Assembly (NCBI RefSeq): GCF_900107665.1
Contig: NZ_FNQT01000001.1
Location: 1,342,398-1,406,397, forward strand
Direction of reading: 5' to 3'
DNA from: Haloplanus vescus
Lineage (GTDB): Archaea > Halobacteriota > Halobacteria > Halobacteriales > Haloferacaceae
Length of the DNA: 64,000 nt
Below, piece by piece: positions 17,642-25,872 of the stretch. Each line of letters starts with the position of its first letter. Positions within the stretch are counted from its first letter, which is position 1. The position numbers and the translations under genes are program-made. Below the pieces are notes generated by a model, which did no database searches, was not told the DNA's origin, and saw only the letters and a program-made list of their open reading frames with translations.

Positions 17642-17663
17642 CGTACCCCGTCATACTCCCCCC

Positions 17664-17678
17664 GTAGATATATAGTTT
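17664..17678 (-). promoter_or_regulatory. TATA box of the leader-ORF/doxX transcript
   Basis: On the minus strand AAACTATATATCTAC is a near-ideal archaeal TATA element. Its centre is about 30 bp before the ATG at 17641. Confidence 0.6.
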
Positions 17679-17689
17679 ATCTGATACTC

Positions 17690-17741
17690 GTGTCACCGGG
17701 TGGCGTGCGTGTTACCGGGGTGGCCCCTCTCACGGTAACAC
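17690..17741 (+). promoter_or_regulatory. Operator-like repeats between doxX and the HxlR gene
   Basis: A perfect 9-bp inverted repeat, GTGTTACCG (17709-17717) and CGGTAACAC (17733-17741), has half-site starts 24 bp apart. A near-direct copy of the left half, GTGTCACCG, begins at 17690. CTGATAC also occurs twice, at 17681 and 17742. HxlR proteins bind DNA as dimers at inverted repeats, so the adjacent regulator is the natural candidate for binding here. That pairing is inference. Confidence 0.55.
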
Positions 17742-17796
17742 TCTGATACCTGATTCGGAACGTAACTGGTATCCCGGCGGATGGAATATCGTGAGT

Positions 17797-18150
17797 ATGG
17801 CAATCCAGACGGGAACGGGGGACGCGGAGACGTGTTACGTCATCGAATCGCTCGAACAGATTGGCTCCCAGTGGCGACTGGCGGTCCTGCACGACTTGCA
17901 GGGCGAGGAGAAGCGCTTCAACGAACTCAAGCGGTCGACGGGCGCGAGTTCGCGGACGCTCTCGCGCGTCGTCGACGACCTGCAGGAGATGGGCTTCGTC
18001 GACCGGCGCCTCGAAGAGGACGCGCCGGTGGCGACGTACTACTCCCTGACCGAGAAGGGCCAGTCGCTCTGCCCGGTGTTCGATGCCATCGGCGACTGGG
18101 CCGAGGAGTGGATGGCCGAGGAGCCGACAGCCGAGGAATCGACGGCCTGA
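17797..18150 (+). CDS. HxlR-family transcriptional regulator
   Basis: This 117-residue winged helix-turn-helix protein carries the HxlR core: IGSQWRLAVLHDLQGEEKRFNELKRSTG, then SSRTLSRVVDDLQEMGFVDRR (recognition helix) and a wing with PVATYYSLTEKGQSL. One Cys (C14) sits before the HTH, where redox- or aldehyde-sensing HxlR proteins often have one, and a second is in the LCPVFDAIG helix. An in-frame GTG two codons upstream (17791) is an alternative start. It is divergent from the DoxX genes and separated from them by operator-like repeats, which suggests control of those genes. Confidence 0.88.
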   Translation: MAIQTGTGDAETCYVIESLEQIGSQWRLAVLHDLQGEEKRFNELKRSTGASSRTLSRVVDDLQEMGFVDRRLEEDAPVATYYSLTEKGQSLCPVFDAIGDWAEEWMAEEPTAEESTA

Positions 18151-18192
18151 GTGGGGCGACGAGTCGCCACGGCACGAGCGGCCGCGATGCGA

Positions 18193-18200
18193 CATACTTA
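18193..18200 (+). promoter_or_regulatory. TATA-like box of hemE
   Basis: CATACTTA lies about 29 bp before the hemE ATG at 18226, the spacing of a leaderless transcript. Confidence 0.45.
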
Positions 18201-18225
18201 GCCGGTCGGGGTCCAATCACCGGCC

Positions 18226-19233
18226 ATGACGCACCTCCTCGTCCGCGCGGCCCGGGGCGAACGGACCGAGCGCCCGCCCGTGTGGCTGATGCGACAGGCC
18301 GGCCGCCACATCCCGGAGTACCGCGAGATTCGCGCCGATTACAGCTTCCGCGAAGCCATCGAGACACCGGAGGTGGCCACTCGCATCACGCTTCTCCCGT
18401 GGGACCTCTACGAACCCGACGGCCTGGTGATGTTCTCTGACATCCTGACCGTCCTCGAACCGCTTGGCTTCGACTATCACGTTGAGAGCGGCGTCGGTCC
18501 GGTCATCGAAAATCCCGTCGACGGCCCGGCAGACGCCGAGCGACCCCACGGCGACGTGGCGACCGACCTCGATTTCGTCGGTGACCTCCTCGACCGACTG
18601 GTCGACCGCGTGGGCGACCAGACGGCCATCATCGGCTTCGCCGGCGGGCCCTTCACCCTCGCCTCCTACGCCGTCGCCGGCGGCACGTCGCGCAATCACG
18701 GGCCACTCCGACGCTTCCGCGCCCAGCATCCCGAGGCGTTCCGCACCCTCCTCCGCGAGTTCGCGGACGTGGTGCGGGAGTATCTGGAGTATCAGGCCGC
18801 CCACGGCGCCGACGTGGTCCAACTGTTCGACACCTACGCCGGCGTCCTCTCCCCCGCCGACTACCGCGAGTTCGTCCTTCCCCTCCATCGCGAGATTCTG
18901 GCCGACCTCTCGGTGCCCTCCATCGTCTTCGTGCGCAATATGGGCGGGCGCCTCGACGCACTGGAGGCGACGGGGGCGGACGTGGTGGGACTCGATTGGA
19001 CCGTCGACATGGCGGACGCGCGCGCCGAACTCGGTGACCGACCCGTGCAGGGGAACCTCGACCCGCAACACCTGTTCGGGCCCACGGATTTCGTCCGCGA
19101 GCGAACACAAGAGATAATCGACGCCGCCGGTCCCCGCGGCCACATCCTCAACCTCGGCCACGGCGTGAACCGAAACACGCCCGTCGAGTCCGTGAAGGCG
19201 TTCGTCGAGACGGCGAAGTCGGTCAGTCGGTAG
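18226..19233 (+). CDS. hemE: Uroporphyrinogen decarboxylase
   Basis: This 335-residue enzyme decarboxylates the four acetate groups of uroporphyrinogen III to give coproporphyrinogen III. Both family signatures are present: PVWLMRQAGRHIPEYREIR near residue 20 and IIGFAGGPFTLASYAVAGG near residue 135. The active-site Asp of the motif DILTVLEPLG is also visible, as is GNLDPQHLF near the end. The stop overlaps the convergent hemG gene by 11 bp. Together with hemG and hemH it forms a protoheme (or coproheme) synthesis cluster. Confidence 0.95.
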   Translation: MTHLLVRAARGERTERPPVWLMRQAGRHIPEYREIRADYSFREAIETPEVATRITLLPWDLYEPDGLVMFSDILTVLEPLGFDYHVESGVGPVIENPVDGPADAERPHGDVATDLDFVGDLLDRLVDRVGDQTAIIGFAGGPFTLASYAVAGGTSRNHGPLRRFRAQHPEAFRTLLREFADVVREYLEYQAAHGADVVQLFDTYAGVLSPADYREFVLPLHREILADLSVPSIVFVRNMGGRLDALEATGADVVGLDWTVDMADARAELGDRPVQGNLDPQHLFGPTDFVRERTQEIIDAAGPRGHILNLGHGVNRNTPVESVKAFVETAKSVSR

Positions 19234-20485
19234 CGAACCGCTCGGCCAGTCGCTTGGCCTCGCGGATACGCGACGGAACGCCCATCCGGCCCGCGTAGTT
19301 GGTCGCGAGGGTCACATTCTCGGGTAGGTCGACCCGCTCCATCGCCGCCCACGACTCGTCGTACGCGGGGAAGCCCCGCGGGTGGCGCGTGACGTTCAGC
19401 ACCTCGGCGGGGGCACCGAGGACGTCCTCGAACTCCGTTGCGGCGATGCGGCCGAGTTCGGCGTCCGAGCGGTCGACCATCCCGGGGTTCCCCATCCCGC
19501 CGAGGAAGCAGGTGTAGACGCCGTCGCGGTCGAACAGGCCGGTGTTCCACGTCACGCCGAGAGTGTGGAGCGGTTCGTCGCGGCGAACCTGATAGCCGTA
19601 GCCGTCGGGCGCTGCCTCCGAAGCGAGGTGGACGTACGCGAGGGGGTTGTAGTAGAGTCGGCGGAGCGCGCGGGCGCTCTCGGCGTCGACGGGCGCGAGG
19701 AGGCCGGCGGCGACGTCGGCTCGCGTCGTCACGACGACGCGGTCGACGCGTTCGTCGCCAGCGTCCGTTTCCAGTCGGTAGCCCGACCCCTCGGGGACGA
19801 TTCGGTCGACCGGCGTCTCCAGTTCGATTCGGTCGGCGTTGTGGTCGTAGAGCGCCCGCGGGAGTTGGGCCATGCCGTCCGCGAAGGAGACAGGCGGGGG
19901 GCGCTCGCCGTCCTCAATGATGCGATTGAGGGCGGCGCGGAGCAGACTCCCGGAGCGTTCCATCCGCCGCATCGTGTCGAGGGCGTACGCCCCGGGCATC
20001 TCCATCGGGTCGGAGCCGTAGATGCCGCCGAAGAGCGGTTCGACGAGGTTGTGGTACGCCTCCGTCCCGAACTTCCGCTGGAAGTACTCGCCGGCCGTCT
20101 CGTCGTCGCGAACGCCTTCGGTGAGCGGTTCGGCGAGCAGTCGGAGCTTCCCCCGGACCGAGAGCAGGTCGGTCGACAGGAACTCCCGGGGCGTGAAGGG
20201 AACGGGGCGGAGTCGGCCGTCGACGTAGACGTACAGGGGCAGGTCGTCGTCGGCCACGAGCAAGTCGTCTCGGAGCCCACAGGCGTCGACCAGTTCTTCG
20301 AGTTCGTCGGTCAGGCGCGTGCGCTGTGGGCCGTGGTCGAGAATACGTCCGTCGACGCGAGAGGACCGGATGACGCCACCGGGTTCTGCGGTGGCCTCGA
20401 ACGCGACGGCGTCGACGCCGCGCTCCCGGAGGTAGTGGGAGAGGGCGAGTCCGGTGATGCCCGCGCCGACGATGCCGACCCTCAT
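19223..20485 (-). CDS. hemG: HemG/HemY-type (copro)protoporphyrinogen oxidase
   Basis: This 420-residue FAD enzyme has the N-terminal dinucleotide motif MRVGIVGAGITGLALSHYLRERG and the amine-oxidase superfamily fold. EPGGVIRSSRVDGRILDHGPQ binds FAD, and the C-terminal LATNYAGRMGVPSRIREAKRLAE is the second FAD-binding segment of HemY proteins. It oxidises proto- or coproporphyrinogen. The ATG at 20485 overlaps the hemH stop by 4 bp. Whether the true substrate is coproporphyrinogen cannot be told from this sequence. Confidence 0.9.
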   Translation of the reverse strand: MRVGIVGAGITGLALSHYLRERGVDAVAFEATAEPGGVIRSSRVDGRILDHGPQRTRLTDELEELVDACGLRDDLLVADDDLPLYVYVDGRLRPVPFTPREFLSTDLLSVRGKLRLLAEPLTEGVRDDETAGEYFQRKFGTEAYHNLVEPLFGGIYGSDPMEMPGAYALDTMRRMERSGSLLRAALNRIIEDGERPPPVSFADGMAQLPRALYDHNADRIELETPVDRIVPEGSGYRLETDAGDERVDRVVVTTRADVAAGLLAPVDAESARALRRLYYNPLAYVHLASEAAPDGYGYQVRRDEPLHTLGVTWNTGLFDRDGVYTCFLGGMGNPGMVDRSDAELGRIAATEFEDVLGAPAEVLNVTRHPRGFPAYDESWAAMERVDLPENVTLATNYAGRMGVPSRIREAKRLAERFATD

Positions 20486-21528
20486 TCGTGGGGTGCGTTC
20501 AGACACATCGTCCCCGGTTCGTCGCGGCACTCACACTGGCGCAGGCCGGCGTACTCGGGGTCGTAGCCGGCGACGAACGGTTCGACCAAGTCTGCGAGTG
20601 CACCGATGAACCGCGAGTCGTCGTAGGGGATGGGGACGCGGTAGAACTCCAGCCCTTCGGCTTCGGCCTCCTCGCGGAGCTCCACGTCGAGTTCCGAGAG
20701 CGTCTCGCTCTGTTCGTGCATGAAGCTGACCGGTTCGACGACGACTCGGTCGGCGTCAACCTCCTCGATGACCTCCTCCACGTCGGGTTCGGTCCAGTCC
20801 ACGTCGCGGTTCTCGTGGTTCTGGTAGCCGAGTTCGTACTCCTCGACGCCGAGCGCCGTGGCGACGACGTCACAGAACTCCTCGACGTACTCCTCGTAGC
20901 GACTGCCCTCGTCGAGGTAGTACTGGGGCGTGCCGTGCGCGGAGAAGACGAGGCGCGTGCCGTCGCCGAGCGAGAGGTCGTTCTCGTCGAGAAAGGTGCG
21001 GATGTTGTCGATGCGGACGCGGTTGTACGCGGGGTGTTTGTGCCAGCCGGTGAGGGCGTCGGTGGGTACGTCCCAGCCGATTTCGTCGAGGGCCTCGTCG
21101 AGTTCGTCGAGCGATTGGACCGTCGTCGAGGGGCCACAGAGCGGGTAGACGGGCAGGCCGATGAGGTGGTCGATACCGTCGTCGCGGGCGGCCTCCACCG
21201 CGTCCGTGATGAACGGCTCGGTGTACTGCATCCCATAGTAGGTCTCCACGTCGTAGCCGCGGTCGGCGAGGTCGTCGGCGAGCATCGTCGCCTGGGTGGT
21301 GGCGTGGTCGATGAGCGGCGAGCCGCCGATTTCCTCGTACTCTTCCATGAGGTCGGGGACGCGCCGCTGGGCAAGTTTGCTGGCGCGTTCGCGTGCCGCC
21401 GCCTCCGTCGCCTCCATCTCTTCGATGTCCATGTTGGCGAAGAAGATGCGTTCGAGATAGTCCACGACGACGTCTCGACGCGGCTCCGCCGGCTCACCGA
21501 AGTTGAGCAGGACGATTCCGGTAGTCAT
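20482..21528 (-). CDS. hemH: Ferrochelatase, with C-terminal cysteine cluster
   Basis: This 348-residue enzyme inserts iron into a porphyrin. The catalytic His is H198 in FSAHGTP, the glutamate is E272 in MHEQSETL, and the N-terminal VLLNFGEP and YPLCGPST segments are typical. The C-terminus carries C332, C334 and C342 (QCECRDEPGTMC), placed like the ligands of the [2Fe-2S] cluster in some bacterial and animal ferrochelatases. C131 or C219 could be the fourth ligand. A TATA-like element lies about 30 bp before the ATG. It is the first gene of the hemH-hemG pair. Confidence 0.93.
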   Translation of the reverse strand: MTTGIVLLNFGEPAEPRRDVVVDYLERIFFANMDIEEMEATEAAARERASKLAQRRVPDLMEEYEEIGGSPLIDHATTQATMLADDLADRGYDVETYYGMQYTEPFITDAVEAARDDGIDHLIGLPVYPLCGPSTTVQSLDELDEALDEIGWDVPTDALTGWHKHPAYNRVRIDNIRTFLDENDLSLGDGTRLVFSAHGTPQYYLDEGSRYEEYVEEFCDVVATALGVEEYELGYQNHENRDVDWTEPDVEEVIEEVDADRVVVEPVSFMHEQSETLSELDVELREEAEAEGLEFYRVPIPYDDSRFIGALADLVEPFVAGYDPEYAGLRQCECRDEPGTMCLNAPHE

Positions 21529-21672
21529 ACGCTCCGCCTAGGGGAAGGGCGATACAAAACCTGTCGATGAGTGTGAGACGGTGACGACTGCCCCGGTAAT
21601 TTAAGTCTGGAAACGGAGTTTCGGCGGCGAAATCCGTGGGTCGCTCCCGAGTTGTACCCGGTTCTATGGCTG

Positions 21673-21686
21673 TTCGAACGTTCGAA
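21673..21686. promoter_or_regulatory. Perfect 14-bp palindrome in a long leader
   Basis: TTCGAACGTTCGAA is fully self-complementary. It lies about 60 bp before the ATG at 21749 and about 70 bp after a TATA-like AATTTAAG near 21598, so it could be an operator or an RNA hairpin in the 5' leader of the small gene. Confidence 0.4.
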
Positions 21687-21748
21687 GGGTGCGATTGAAC
21701 CCCAGTAAGGAGCCGATACCTATGAGGGATGCAGGAGGATTGACAACT

Positions 21749-21910
21749 ATGAGTTCCGGATCCCGGACGGACCGAGAGGGCGCCGAGATGATGGATACGA
21801 CTGCCGCCATGGAACGGCAACTGCGAGACGCACTCGAAAGCGCGGACTCGCGGCAGGCGCGCTTTCATCTGCGGCAAGCGCTCCAACTCGTCGACGCCAT
21901 CGACGAGTGA
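21749..21910 (+). CDS. Small helical protein of unknown function
   Basis: The 53-residue product is almost all helix: MDTTAAMERQLRDALESADS and RQARFHLRQALQLVDAIDE, with an acidic and basic heptad-like pattern. The start at 21749 is chosen because a good Shine-Dalgarno (GGAGGA, about 21734-21739) precedes it by about ten bases; other in-frame ATGs at 21689 and 21722 lack one. Shine-Dalgarno starts are uncommon for first genes in haloarchaea, so this mRNA probably has a long leader. No family is recognised. Confidence 0.65.
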   Translation: MSSGSRTDREGAEMMDTTAAMERQLRDALESADSRQARFHLRQALQLVDAIDE

Positions 21911-21973
21911 GGTGGGGCGAGTCGATACAGTGAGTTAGTAATCATTATACGCCGGGTGGACTAAAATCGGGGC

Positions 21974-22834
21974 ATGCAACGACGCGCTGCGGCCATTTAC
22001 GTCGCGTTCTTCATCGTGCTCGGCGCGGCGTCGTACTCGGTGATCGCGACGGCCAGTGCGCCGACGATTGGGTTCGAGAACCCCGATCACCGGCTCAGCG
22101 AGGGCGACCAGTTCTCGGTCGACGGCCAACAGTACACGGTTTCGTCGATTTCGGCCGAGATGTCGGGTGGCGGCGGTCACGGGGGCGCTCCGAGCGTCAC
22201 TCGCTCGGGACAGGTGTCGTGGACGAACGACTCGGCCCGCCACACTCAAACGTGGGACCACGACAGTGCCGTCACGTATCAGGGCGACTCCTACCGCGTC
22301 GTGGTCGAGGATAGTGACGACCCGTCGTCCTTCGAGTTGGTCGAGGAAATCAACCGGAGCGCAATCCTGCAGGACGACCCGGCGGTCGAGGACGAGACGG
22401 TCACCGTGAACGGCACGGAGTACGTCGTCCGCGAGTCGAACGGGAGTCGGTCGCTGACGCCGGCGAGCGAGTACTTCCCAGCACCGTCGTCGACCCAGTA
22501 CAGCGAGGGCGACACGCTCCAGTATCAGGGCAACGCGACCACCGTGTCCGACGTGACGAGTTCGGGCGCGACGCTTTCGTGGACGGCACCGCGGACCAAC
22601 ACCGTCGACGTGGGTAACGAAGCGAACGTCACGCTCAGCGGCCAGCAGTACTTCGCGTACTTCCCCGACAACTCGACGCTCGTCCTCGAGAGCGACTACG
22701 GGGTGTATCAGGAGCAGACCGAGGAGATAGACACGTACCACGAGCACACCAACGGCCTGTGGGGCGTCTCCATCGTGAGTTTCGCCACGGCCATCCTGCT
22801 GCTGGGCATGGCGTACATGCCCTCGCGGTACTGA
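21974..22834 (+). CDS. Membrane-anchored extracytoplasmic protein, unknown
   Basis: This is a 286-residue protein with a hydrophobic helix at each end (about residues 7-27 and 262-281). Between them lies an acidic beta-rich domain of some 230 residues, probably outside the cell. The middle has two similar halves, each with a 'GDxxxxxGxxYxV' pattern (SEGDQFSVDGQQYTVSS and SEGDTLQYQGNATTVSD). The function is unknown. It is convergent with the oxidase gene cluster and may belong to the cell-envelope or respiratory neighbourhood only by position. Confidence 0.72.
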   Translation: MQRRAAAIYVAFFIVLGAASYSVIATASAPTIGFENPDHRLSEGDQFSVDGQQYTVSSISAEMSGGGGHGGAPSVTRSGQVSWTNDSARHTQTWDHDSAVTYQGDSYRVVVEDSDDPSSFELVEEINRSAILQDDPAVEDETVTVNGTEYVVRESNGSRSLTPASEYFPAPSSTQYSEGDTLQYQGNATTVSDVTSSGATLSWTAPRTNTVDVGNEANVTLSGQQYFAYFPDNSTLVLESDYGVYQEQTEEIDTYHEHTNGLWGVSIVSFATAILLLGMAYMPSRY

Positions 22835-23052
22835 GCGGCGCGGAGTTCTCTTTCGAGGTTCAACGTTCTTTCACCCCTCTATGAGCGACAGCAGGGCCGG
22901 GAGGAGAGCCGAACTCGCACCGATGTCGCTCCGACGGGACGGAGACGCGTAGCCACTCGTCGTCGCCGAGAGCCGCGCGTCGGGGAAAGATGTGATTCAA
23001 GCGCGGAGCGTCGGCTAAGATCGTGAGAAAAGACGCCGCCGTGTGCGCCCAC

Positions 23053-23667
23053 TCAGCTGCCGCGAACCGGAATCTTCGCCAGTTCGACCTGGCGCTCGAC
23101 CGTCTCGACGCCGTCGTCGCCGTAGACCAGTGCCACCGCATCGACGGCCCGAGGCGTCGACCCAGCCGGGATGGACCACTCGGCAGTTATCGTGCGGGAC
23201 TCGCCGGGGGCGAGGCGGTCGGTGCTGGTGCGTCCGCTGACGCTGCGGCCGTCGTCGAGGTGGACGGCGAGGAGTTGGAACTCGTAGTCGGTCTCGCCGG
23301 TGTTTTCCACCTCAACGGTGAGCGAGAGCGGCCAGCGGTCGCCCGACTCCTCGCGGAGAATTGCGGAGCGGAGCGTCTCGGGGCGGTCGGTCGCTTCGAG
23401 GACGTCATCACCGACATCGATGGCCGAGTCCGGAGCCTCAGTCGCCGTCGACGTGCCGCCACCGCCGTCTCCTTCGTCGGCGCCGGTGAGCTGGCGGCGG
23501 AACAGTTCGAAGAACGTGGCCCCCTCGACGGCCAGCGGGACGCCGAGCGCGAACCCGACGAGGATACGAACGAGCGTTCGCTTCGAGAGGCCGCCGGAGT
23601 CCGCTGAGTCGGCTGTATTGGCGTCGACGGCATCACCGTCGTCGCTGGAATCGGACGGGGCGGACAC
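23053..23667 (-). CDS. Membrane-anchored protein downstream of ba3 oxidase subunit I
   Basis: The 204-residue product starts with an acidic Ser/Asp-rich cytoplasmic stretch and one hydrophobic helix (about residues 32-52, LVRILVGFALGVPLAVEGATF). The extracytoplasmic part resembles an immunoglobulin-like domain: WPLSLTVEVENTGETDYEFQ and RLAPGESRTITAEWSIPAGS, as in DUF4352/FxLYD-type domains. The start is a GTG three bases after the subunit I stop, so it is co-translated with the oxidase. It could be an assembly or accessory factor; that is inference from position. Confidence 0.7.
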   Translation of the reverse strand: MSAPSDSSDDGDAVDANTADSADSGGLSKRTLVRILVGFALGVPLAVEGATFFELFRRQLTGADEGDGGGGTSTATEAPDSAIDVGDDVLEATDRPETLRSAILREESGDRWPLSLTVEVENTGETDYEFQLLAVHLDDGRSVSGRTSTDRLAPGESRTITAEWSIPAGSTPRAVDAVALVYGDDGVETVERQVELAKIPVRGS

Positions 23668-23670
23668 GGC

Positions 23671-25350
23671 TTAGATCGGAATCGGCGGCGTGCCCGGCGC
23701 CAGGAGTCCGTCGCTGGCCATCGCCCACAGCGGTAGCCCGTAGGCGAGCACGATCAACAGGATGGCGACGGCCGTCCAGAGCTTCAGGTTGTCCAGAATC
23801 TTCGGGCTGTGTTCCGGTCCGGAGAGCGGGGCGGGAATGGCGCTGCTGACCTGGATGGGGTCGGCACTCCGTCCCGAGAACCACGTCCCGAAGATGACGA
23901 TCAGGAAGAGGACGAGCGCCAGGAAGAGGAGCGTGCCGCCGATGGCGATCTGGAGGCGCATCTCGCTGATGCCGCCGACGACGCCCTCGAACGAGACGGC
24001 GTCGTACTGCGGTTCGGCGGTACGTCGGGGCACGCTCGCGAGGCCGGCGCGGTGCATGGCGTTCGACATGAGCGTCATGCCGACGAACCAGAGGTAGGGC
24101 TGAATCGTCGCGAGCGACTTGAAGCGCAGGCGCTTGCCCGTAATCTGCGGGAACAGCCAGTAGCCCGCGGCCATGAACGTCAGCGCCGATGCGGTGCCGA
24201 CGGTGAGGTGGAAGTGCCCCGGCACCCACAGCGTGTTGTGGATGAGGTAGTTGATGTTCATGCCCGCGTTTATCATGCCGGAGAAGCCGCCGGCGGCGAA
24301 CATGAGGCCGGCGAGGGCACAGCCGGCAAAGGCGGGTTCGTCCCACGGGAGTTTTCGGAGCCAGCCGAGGCGGCCCTCGCCGCCGCGCTGTCTGGCCCCG
24401 TGTTCCATGCTCGCGACGACGGTGAAGGCGGTGAGCAGGCTGGGCAGGAGGAGGAACATCGTGTTCGTCATCGCGATGAACTTGAAGCCCTCGGGGATGC
24501 CGGGGTCGACGTACTGGTGGTGGAAGCCGACCGGCGTCGAGAGCAGGAGGAAGAGGACGAACACGACGCGCGCGAGCGGGTCGCTGAACAGCCGACCGCC
24601 GGAGAGCTTCGGCAACACGGTGTACCAGATGAAGTACGCTGGCATGAGCCAGAAGTAGACGACCGGGTGGCCGAAGTACCAGAACAGCGTCCGCGTGAGC
24701 AGGGGGTCGACCTGCTGAATCAGGCCGAGCGACCACGGCAGGAGGAAGAAGATGACCTCGATGGCGACGCCAGCCGACGAGATGTACCACATGAGCATGG
24801 TCGTCAGCACCATGAACGTCTGCAGTGGGATGCGCTCGTCGGGGTTATCTGCCCGCCACTGCCAGTAGGTTCGGAACCAATCGACGCCCGCGAGCCACGA
24901 GCCGACGATGAAGAGCACGAGGCCGACGTAGAAGGCCGGGTGTGCCTGCATCGGCGCGTAGAACGTGTAGAGCACGTCCGCGCTCAGCGGAATCGACTCG
25001 ACGAACCCGCCGAGGATGGTGACGGCGGTGACGAGCGAGCCCAGTAGCATCAGCCCGAACCACGCCATCGAGAACGTCGGGTTCGGGAGCGGCCTGTCGA
25101 GGCTTCGAGTCACGCCCCACGTGAACAAGCCACAGAGTGCGAAGGTCGTGAACACGAGTGCGAGGAGCACGCCGTGAGTCGTCAGCACGGTGTAGTAGTC
25201 CGTCGAACTGACGAAGCCACGGAAGTAGCCCGTGCGATGCAGGGCCTGCACCATGCCGAGCAAGCCGCCGATACCGAGGGCGAGGAAAGCCACGCCCATG
25301 TTCCAGCGAACGATTCGTGCGTCAGTCGGGAAGTCGTCGACGTATGCCAT
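23671..25350 (-). CDS. cbaA: ba3-type cytochrome oxidase subunit I
   Basis: This is a 559-residue heme-copper oxidase subunit with about 13 helices. Ligands can be placed: the low-spin heme His in VLTTHGVLLALVF; the CuB His and cross-linked Tyr in FGHPVVYFWLMP; two CuB His in GFHHQYVDPG; and the heme His in VPGHFHLTVG. The sequence follows the B-type (ba3) pattern, not the aa3 type: the D-pathway motif is absent. It reduces O2 to water with electrons from the CuA subunit. The ATG follows the subunit II TAA with no gap. Confidence 0.95.
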   Translation of the reverse strand: MAYVDDFPTDARIVRWNMGVAFLALGIGGLLGMVQALHRTGYFRGFVSSTDYYTVLTTHGVLLALVFTTFALCGLFTWGVTRSLDRPLPNPTFSMAWFGLMLLGSLVTAVTILGGFVESIPLSADVLYTFYAPMQAHPAFYVGLVLFIVGSWLAGVDWFRTYWQWRADNPDERIPLQTFMVLTTMLMWYISSAGVAIEVIFFLLPWSLGLIQQVDPLLTRTLFWYFGHPVVYFWLMPAYFIWYTVLPKLSGGRLFSDPLARVVFVLFLLLSTPVGFHHQYVDPGIPEGFKFIAMTNTMFLLLPSLLTAFTVVASMEHGARQRGGEGRLGWLRKLPWDEPAFAGCALAGLMFAAGGFSGMINAGMNINYLIHNTLWVPGHFHLTVGTASALTFMAAGYWLFPQITGKRLRFKSLATIQPYLWFVGMTLMSNAMHRAGLASVPRRTAEPQYDAVSFEGVVGGISEMRLQIAIGGTLLFLALVLFLIVIFGTWFSGRSADPIQVSSAIPAPLSGPEHSPKILDNLKLWTAVAILLIVLAYGLPLWAMASDGLLAPGTPPIPI

Positions 25351-25857
25351 TTAGCTACCCTCCGAATTGTACTCGTCCTCGGGGACGACGACGAGTTGGC
25401 CAGCCATCGTGTGATGGCCGCCACCGCAGTACTCGTGACAGACGATGCCGTATTCGGCGGGCTCGTCGAAGCGAACGGTGACCTTGGCGACCTGTCCGGG
25501 AATCGCCATGGTGTTGACGTTGGTGCCCGCGAGTTCGAAGCCGTGGATCACGTCCGCGCTCGTGATGTAGAACGTCACTTCAGAGTTCGCCGGGACGCGA
25601 ATCGGCTCGCTGGTGCCGGGCTGGAAGAGGAACTGCCGCGCGACGACGTGCACTTCGTAGGAGTCCTCACCGACCTGTGTCACGCCGGGGTCCGCAAACT
25701 CGGTATCGCCGAGCGACCCGGGGTCGACCGTGCCGCCGGAGTCGTCAACCATCTTCACGCCCGCGCCGACCGCACCGTAGGTCACCGTCCCGATGAACGC
25801 GACGATGAGCAGCAGTGCAACGACCGTCCAGATTTTCTCGTAGCGATGAATTTCCAT
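25351..25857 (-). CDS. cbaB: ba3-type cytochrome oxidase subunit II (CuA)
   Basis: The 168-residue product has one N-terminal helix (about residues 9-33) and a cupredoxin domain with the CuA site: H105 in VIHGFEL, then C140, C144, H148 and M151 in CHEYCGGGHHTM. It receives electrons from halocyanin and passes them to subunit I. The start is taken as the ATG at 25857 because GGAGGTG lies 7-8 bases before it. The in-frame GTG at 25866 would overlap that ribosome site. It lies between the halocyanin fusion gene and subunit I in one operon. Confidence 0.93.
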   Translation of the reverse strand: MEIHRYEKIWTVVALLLIVAFIGTVTYGAVGAGVKMVDDSGGTVDPGSLGDTEFADPGVTQVGEDSYEVHVVARQFLFQPGTSEPIRVPANSEVTFYITSADVIHGFELAGTNVNTMAIPGQVAKVTVRFDEPAEYGIVCHEYCGGGHHTMAGQLVVVPEDEYNSEGS

Positions 25858-25872
25858 GTCTGACACCTCCAG

